In this document: positions 59,649-64,000 of the stretch, piece after piece
Numbering within the stretch: position 1 is the stretch's first letter
How the letters are laid out: every line of letters begins with the position of its first letter
DNA from: Terriglobales bacterium
GTDB lineage: Bacteria; Acidobacteriota; Terriglobia; Terriglobales; Acidobacteriaceae
NCBI GenBank assembly: GCA_035624455.1
Contig: DASPRM010000157.1
Coordinates: 1 to 64,000, forward strand
Direction: 5' to 3'
Length of the DNA stretch: 64,000 nucleotides
Made by a program: the position numbers and the translations under genes
Notes under the pieces: generated by a model
What the model was told of the DNA's origin: nothing
Databases searched by the model: none
Seen by the model: only the letters and a program-made list of their open reading frames with translations

Positions 59649-61244
59649 ATGAAAAACGTTCCCGCTGAAACCGACTTTGTAGTTGTGGGCGCAGGCGTCG
59701 CCGGAATGCGCGCTGCCATCGAGCTCGCCTCCGCTGGTCAGGTTTTGGTGTTGGCCAAACTCGAGCTCACCGAGTCCGCAACTCAGTACGCACAGGGAGG
59801 AATCGCAGCCGCGCTCAGCGACGAAGACGAAATCGGCCTGCATTTGCAGGACACCCTCAATGCGGGCGATGGGCTCTGCAACGTCGATGCTGCTCGGGTA
59901 CTGGTGGAGGAAGGCCCGGAACGCATTGAAGAGCTGATCGCCTGGGGCACCCAGTTCGACCGCGCCGGAACCAAGCTCGCCTTCACCCGGGAAGGCGCGC
60001 ATAGCCGCAATCGTATTCTGCACGCCCATGGCGATTCTACCGGCCAGGAGATCGCCCGTGCCCTCTACTTCAAGGCGAAATCCCTGCATAACGTTGCCTT
60101 TTGCGAGTTCGAGTTTGCCACCGATCTTTTGCTCGAAAATGGACAGGTCGCCGGCCTCACATTGCTCACCGAAAAAGGCGTGCCCCATCCCGTGCTCGCC
60201 TCCGCCGTTCTGCTCGCCACCGGCGGCTTAGGCCATGTCTACCGCGAGACCACTAATCCCGCAGTCGCCACCGGCGACGGTGTAGGCATGGCCTACCGCG
60301 TTGGGGCGGAAATCAGCGACATGGAATTCGTGCAATTCCACCCCACCGCGCTCTACCTCAAAGCTGCGGCCCGCTTCCTGCTTTCTGAAGCCTTGCGCGG
60401 CGAGGGCGCCTATTTGCGCAACGAAGCCATGGTGCGCTTCATGCCCAAGTACCACCCCATGGCCGAGCTCGCGCCGCGCGACGTAGTTGCCCGCGCTATC
60501 GCCCACGAACTGGAAGTCAGCCGCAGCAAAGATCCAGTTGTCTATCTCGACCTGACTCACAAGAATGGCGAAGCACTCAAAAAACGCTTTCCTCGCATCT
60601 ATCAAACCTGCTTGCAGTACAACATCGACATCACCACCGATCTCATCCCCGTCCGACCCGCCGCCCATTACGCCATGGGTGGTGTGCGCACCGATCTTGA
60701 CGGCCGTACCAGCCTTCCCCGCCTCTTTGCTGCGGGAGAAGTAGCCTGCACTGGAGTTCATGGAGCCAATCGCCTGGCCAGCAACTCTCTGCTCGAAGGG
60801 CTGGTGTATGGCGCACGCGCCGGCCACTCTATGCAGGAGCAAGTCAAACCCGCCAGTCATGCGACTTCTGAAGGCTCAACTGGTAAACCTCCAGCCGAGT
60901 CCGCCGCTGTAACCAATCAGCCTCAGTCCGGCAAAGCCGCGGAAGAAGTGATCCGCCATGTGCAGGAAATCATGTGGCGGGATGTGGGGATCGTTCGCAG
61001 CGGCGACGGCCTGAAGAAAGCCATTTCCCAGCTCGATCACCTCCGTGCCTGCTTGCCTCGCGAGAACACGCGCCGCGCCCACGAAGCTCAAAACATCCTG
61101 CAGACTGGCCTGCTGATCGCCAGGTCCGCTCTCGTCCGCGAAGAGAGCCGCGGTGCCCACTATCGGATTGATTTCCCTTCCCCCAACGATGCCCGTTTCA
61201 AGAAGCACTCCATTGTGCAGAACGACAAGATTCGCTTCGAATAG
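59649..61244 (+). CDS. nadB: L-aspartate oxidase
   Basis: A 531-residue flavoprotein that starts NAD synthesis by oxidising aspartate to iminosuccinate. The FAD motif is VVGAGVAGMRAAIEL, followed by YAQGGIAAALSDEDE, the substrate region HSRNRILHAHGDSTGQEI, LATGGLGHVYRETTNP and MEFVQFHPTAL, and AHYAMGGVRTDL with GEVACTGVHGANRLASNSL. ATG at 59649 is chosen; 27 more open codons upstream overlap the divergent aroB. The nadA and nadC genes are not in the window. Confidence 0.95.
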   Translation: MKNVPAETDFVVVGAGVAGMRAAIELASAGQVLVLAKLELTESATQYAQGGIAAALSDEDEIGLHLQDTLNAGDGLCNVDAARVLVEEGPERIEELIAWGTQFDRAGTKLAFTREGAHSRNRILHAHGDSTGQEIARALYFKAKSLHNVAFCEFEFATDLLLENGQVAGLTLLTEKGVPHPVLASAVLLATGGLGHVYRETTNPAVATGDGVGMAYRVGAEISDMEFVQFHPTALYLKAAARFLLSEALRGEGAYLRNEAMVRFMPKYHPMAELAPRDVVARAIAHELEVSRSKDPVVYLDLTHKNGEALKKRFPRIYQTCLQYNIDITTDLIPVRPAAHYAMGGVRTDLDGRTSLPRLFAAGEVACTGVHGANRLASNSLLEGLVYGARAGHSMQEQVKPASHATSEGSTGKPPAESAAVTNQPQSGKAAEEVIRHVQEIMWRDVGIVRSGDGLKKAISQLDHLRACLPRENTRRAHEAQNILQTGLLIARSALVREESRGAHYRIDFPSPNDARFKKHSIVQNDKIRFE

Positions 61245-61309
61245 TTGGCAGGGTCCGCCGAGGAAATCTCGAGAACAATTTGATCTGTTCCCTGCAGGTG
61301 ACCGTCCGT

Positions 61310-62233
61310 TTACAGGCCCGCCTCGATGCGCGACCGTGGATCAAGGTAGTCTCGCAGCGCGTCACCAATGAAGTTGAAGGACAGCACCGCCAACATCACT
61401 GTGATGGCAGGAAAAATTACCAGGTGAGGAGCATCGAAGAGGTGTGACCGGCCATCATTCAGCATTGAACCCCAACTTGCCGTCGGCGGAGCTACTCCCA
61501 ATCCCAGAAAACTCATCGTGGCTTCTGCAAGAATCGCGCCTGCCATGCCAATCGCGGCTTGCACAATCACTGGCTGAATCATGTTCGGCAGAATGTGGCG
61601 AGTGATGATCCAGAAGTCCCCTGCTCCGATCGCCCGCGCCGCTTCTACGTATTCTCTCTCTTTGGTTGCTAATACCTGTGCACGCACCAGCCGCGCGTAA
61701 CCTACCCACCCTCCAATGATCAGCGCGAGGATCAGGTTAACCAGCCCCGGCCCAAGAAACGCCACGAACGCGATCGCCAGCAGGAACCCGGGGAACGACA
61801 GAAACGCGTTCATCATAATGATGTTCACAAACCGGTCGATGCGGCCCCCATAGTATCCCGCGGTGCATCCCACCAATAAGCCGAGCAGCAGCGATCCGGC
61901 GACAACACTGGCTCCCACCAGCATGGAGATTCGCGCCCCGAAGATGATGCGCGACAGGATGTCACGCCCCAGTTCGTCCGTGCCCAGCCAGTGCCGCGTG
62001 GAAGGTCCCAAAAGCCTCGCCGGCAGCTCGATCTGCGATGGATCATAGGGCGCAATCCAGGGCGCAAAGAGCGCGAACATCACGAAGACCAGGATGAACA
62101 GAGCTCCCACCGTCGCCAGCGGGTTAAATCGGAGCGCACGCCAAAGTGCCTCGATCTGCCCGCGCGCCGGACCAGGCTCAATTGCTTGTGTAACCGATGC
62201 CATCGCGATCGGCCCCATCATAACCGAAGCCAT
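61310..62233 (-). CDS. Peptide/nickel-type ABC transporter permease (DppC/OppC-like), isolated
   Basis: A 307-residue inner-membrane permease. The N-terminal OppC-type part (FNPLATVGALFILVFVMFAL to HWLGTDELGRDILSRI) and the EAA loop EAARAIGAGDFWIITRHILP are clear, with about six helices. Family members import peptides or nickel with partner DppB, DppD, DppF and a binding protein. None of these is adjacent; the neighbours are nadB (convergent) and a secreted protein (divergent). Its partners may be elsewhere. ATG at 62233; later Met codons are possible starts. Confidence 0.88.
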   Translation of the reverse strand: MASVMMGPIAMASVTQAIEPGPARGQIEALWRALRFNPLATVGALFILVFVMFALFAPWIAPYDPSQIELPARLLGPSTRHWLGTDELGRDILSRIIFGARISMLVGASVVAGSLLLGLLVGCTAGYYGGRIDRFVNIIMMNAFLSFPGFLLAIAFVAFLGPGLVNLILALIIGGWVGYARLVRAQVLATKEREYVEAARAIGAGDFWIITRHILPNMIQPVIVQAAIGMAGAILAEATMSFLGLGVAPPTASWGSMLNDGRSHLFDAPHLVIFPAITVMLAVLSFNFIGDALRDYLDPRSRIEAGL

Positions 62234-62297
62234 TCTCGTGTACGATCATGCAAGCGCATCTTACCAATGAATAGTCGCGACCTCGGAGGTTGCCCGG

Positions 62298-63101
62298 ATG
62301 CCCCATTGGATCAGCACGTTCATCTTGACCGCAGCATTAGCTCTGCCCAGCGTAGCCGGGGTCACCTATACCGCCGAAACCCGAACGGTAACCGCCGAAG
62401 ATCCTGATCATACGGCCGACATCAAGGTTCGCGCTCTCGTCAGCGGCAGGAAGGCACGCGTGGATTTTCTGGAAAGTGAACTGCCTGAACTAGGCAAAGG
62501 CCGGTATCTGCTCTCTACCGACGAAGGCAAGACCGTCTACCTCGTCGATCCCGACGGCAAGACATTTGCTCTCTGGGACGCGGATAGCATGGTTTCCGGC
62601 ATGGCCGATCTGATGCGCCGCATGCGCTGGCAGATGAAAGTGCACTTCGAAGAGCCGAAAATCGTAAAGCTGCTCGACGAGAAAGGTGAGATGGTCGCCG
62701 GCCTGCCCACGCGCCACTACCGCTACCGCACCAGCTATCGCGTGCGGATAGAGCTGGCCGGCACCGATACCATCAACACCACCGTGGACGAAGATATCTG
62801 GACAACTTCGGTCCTTCAGGAACCCGGCCTTCGCCTCTGGCTCAAGCAGGATCCACCAACCTCCGGCGACGACCAACTCGACCGCATCATTCGCGAGGAG
62901 AAGTCCAAGATTCAGGGATTTCCGCTAAAGAGAATTACCGTCACCAAGAGCATCGATCATCGCGGCAAGGCCAGCGACAGCCGGACCGAGATGATCGTAA
63001 TCGAGATGAAGACCCTCCCGGTAGACGACTCAGCCTTCCAGATCCCGTCTGGCTACAAAGAAATGGATCTGAGCAAGCGCGTACCGTTGCATCGGGACTG
63101 A
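62298..63101 (+). CDS. Secreted protein of unknown function (DUF4412-like)
   Basis: A 267-residue exported protein. It has a signal peptide (MPHWISTFILTAALALPSVAG) and a beta-rich mature part with a lipocalin/LolA-like alternation: VRALVSGRKARVDFLESE, GRYLLSTDEGKTVYLVDPD, MVAGLPTRHYRYRTSYRVRI. Near the end FPLKRITVTKSIDHRGKASD and FQIPSGYKEMDL recall DUF4412 proteins, a comparison from memory. No catalytic site is seen. It is divergent from the permease gene by 64 bp. Confidence 0.7.
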   Translation: MPHWISTFILTAALALPSVAGVTYTAETRTVTAEDPDHTADIKVRALVSGRKARVDFLESELPELGKGRYLLSTDEGKTVYLVDPDGKTFALWDADSMVSGMADLMRRMRWQMKVHFEEPKIVKLLDEKGEMVAGLPTRHYRYRTSYRVRIELAGTDTINTTVDEDIWTTSVLQEPGLRLWLKQDPPTSGDDQLDRIIREEKSKIQGFPLKRITVTKSIDHRGKASDSRTEMIVIEMKTLPVDDSAFQIPSGYKEMDLSKRVPLHRD

Positions 63102-63108
63102 AGAGAGA

Positions 63109-63378
63109 CTACTCAGGGTCTCCGTCAACAACGATTCTCGGAAGACTTGGATCTTGGGAAGCTGCGATTTCGCGCAGAGCTTTCCAAGCATTAGCTCGAA
63201 GCTCCAAATCGCTGCGAAACCGATCGGACCGTGTGGCTTCTCGGAAGAACAAGAGCACCATTTCCAAATCGGCGCCGCCTCCGATCAGGCGGCGAGTATC
63301 CGCGAGACGCTCTTGTTTGCTGTTTTCCGGCAATCTCACTTGAGCATTCTTACTTGCGCGCCAGTTCTTCCGCTTCAT
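63109..63378 (-). CDS. Small hypothetical protein downstream of ccmD
   Basis: An 89-residue charged protein, not recognised. It begins MKRKNWRASKNAQVRLPENS and has a probable helix (LEMVLLFFREATRSDRF) and another (LELRANAWKALREIAAS). Its start overlaps the end of ccmD by 29 bp on the same strand, and its end is 7 bp from the convergent secreted-protein stop. It may be a real last gene of the ccm unit or a chance ORF; codon use by eye does not settle it. Confidence 0.4.
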   Translation of the reverse strand: MKRKNWRASKNAQVRLPENSKQERLADTRRLIGGGADLEMVLLFFREATRSDRFRSDLELRANAWKALREIAASQDPSLPRIVVDGDPE

Positions 63379-63469
63379 CCCTCACCCGCTGGAATCCCCG
63401 GGTCAAAATAACCAGATAAACAATGTGCACCAGCCAGGTCACCGCGTACGCTGCATAAAGAAATTTCAT
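63350..63469 (-). CDS. ccmD: CcmD, heme exporter protein D
   Basis: A 39-residue single-pass membrane protein, shorter than the usual cutoff. It begins MKFLYAAYAVTWLVHIVYL and has the hydrophobic helix and the polar C-terminal tail (RVRDEAEELARK) of CcmD. Its ATG overlaps the ccmC stop by 4 bp (ATGA), the usual arrangement. CcmD stabilises CcmE/CcmC in the cytochrome c maturation system I. The short length and position make it the best candidate. Confidence 0.8.
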   Translation of the reverse strand: MKFLYAAYAVTWLVHIVYLVILTRGFQRVRDEAEELARK

Positions 63470-64000
63470 CTCCGGATCCTCACTTCAGGCTCTACCAGCG
63501 ACTTCATGGCGTGCGCCTCCTCAACTCTTTGTCGCACCCGCTCCAGCGTGTAGCGAAGCCAAATCAGTAGTCCGGCCAGCGCCAAAAACGCCACCCAGTT
63601 GACCATGAGCGCATATTTCATTTGCGGATCGATGCCTGACTTCGGACCCCCACCAAACACCGGCTGAGGATGCTGCGTCCGAAACCAGCGGATCGCCATG
63701 AACACAAATATCGCATTGAGTGCGCCAAACACACCAAACACAGCCGCCAGCACCGGATTCGGTCCACCTACGGAAAACTTCCTGAGCATCAGATAGCCGA
63801 CGTAGATCAGCCAGAGCACGAGCGTGCTGGTGAGGCGCGCGTCCCATGCCCACCAGATCCCCCACACCGGCCGAGCCCACAACGGGCCGGTCAAAAGCAC
63901 AACTGTGCAGAACACCACTCCAACTTCGGCCGTCGAAACCGCCACCGCGTCCGCCTGCGGGCTTCGCCGCGCCAGAAACCACAACGACGCTGCGAAATTC
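63466..64000 (-). CDS. ccmC: CcmC, heme-handling protein of cytochrome c maturation (5' partial)
   Basis: At least 178 residues of a CcmC-type membrane protein that continues beyond the window end. The tryptophan-rich heme motif WGIWWAWDARLTS is present, with about four visible helices. CcmC passes heme to CcmE. It overlaps ccmD by 4 bp. The frame is open to the end of the window (FAASLWFLARRSP is coded across the last bases), so the Met at 63984 is an internal codon. Confidence 0.88.
   Translation of the reverse strand, partial: NFAASLWFLARRSPQADAVAVSTAEVGVVFCTVVLLTGPLWARPVWGIWWAWDARLTSTLVLWLIYVGYLMLRKFSVGGPNPVLAAVFGVFGALNAIFVFMAIRWFRTQHPQPVFGGGPKSGIDPQMKYALMVNWVAFLALAGLLIWLRYTLERVRQRVEEAHAMKSLVEPEVRIRR

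Noticed and set aside
1-64000. tRNA, rRNA, CRISPR, prophage or IS elements
   Set aside because: I looked in all gaps over 80 bp and saw no cloverleaf, rRNA core, spaced direct repeats, integrase or transposase.

Overview
The window looks like a contiguous piece of chromosome from an Acidobacteriota-type soil bacterium (Koribacter/Terriglobia-like). This is an inference from gene content and style: a Gram-negative envelope (Tol-Pal, LpxD, meso-DAP and peptidoglycan recycling genes), a complete squalene-to-hopene cluster, a KorAB 2-oxoacid:ferredoxin oxidoreductase, a DUF1844 protein, moderately GC-rich DNA, and many short hairpin repeats between genes. There is no rRNA, tRNA, CRISPR array, prophage or insertion sequence that I can support. 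Almost every base is in ordinary, intact housekeeping or envelope genes.

Layout. 1-1802: end of an ABC exporter (ATPase tail plus permease). 2037-12483 (minus strand): hopanoid operon ispH-shc-hpnA-hpnG-two zinc alcohol dehydrogenases-hpnC-hpnD-hpnE. It supplies the isoprenoid precursor, makes squalene by the HpnCDE route, cyclises it and starts side-chain processing. 12676-14364: recN. 14657-20031 (plus): tolQ-tolR-TonB/TolA-like-tolB-pal-cpoB. 20160-28339 (minus): small ferredoxin-like protein, korB-korA, accA, dnaE. 28453-33736: a CCA/poly(A) polymerase-family enzyme with a histone-like tail, a conserved acidobacterial protein, lpxD, a REC-PAS protein and plsC. 33824-42739 (minus): M61 peptidase, mpl, ldcA, dapF, a membrane glycosyltransferase, a PfkB kinase and mtnP, many joined by 4-bp overlaps; mpl, ldcA and dapF form a peptidoglycan-peptide metabolism block. 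42853-51725: mixed metabolic and transport genes, including ygfZ, ribF and an MFS transporter. 52062-55192 (minus): EamA transporter, a hidden selenocysteine glutaredoxin, OsmC and a CDF metal transporter. 55339-62233: secreted PPIase, epimerase, ubiE/menG, aroB, nadB and an orphan DppC-like permease. 63350-64000 (minus): ccmD and the truncated ccmC.

The most notable feature is at 53002-53241 on the minus strand. A perfect 79-residue glutaredoxin is read through an in-frame TGA that sits exactly at the first catalytic position of the CxxC site (UPPC). The TGA is followed by an 8-bp hairpin with a GGA loop 32 nt downstream, which matches the known geometry of a bacterial SECIS element. Standard ORF calling loses this gene because the TGA splits it. 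It lies 41 bp downstream of an OsmC-family thiol peroxidase and overlaps the start of an EamA transporter, which suggests a small redox unit. Other points worth a look are two dehydrogenases embedded in the hopanoid operon, three families of intergenic palindromic repeats, a 158-bp inverted-repeat element at 51803-51960, and the lysine/alanine-rich tail on the nucleotidyltransferase.
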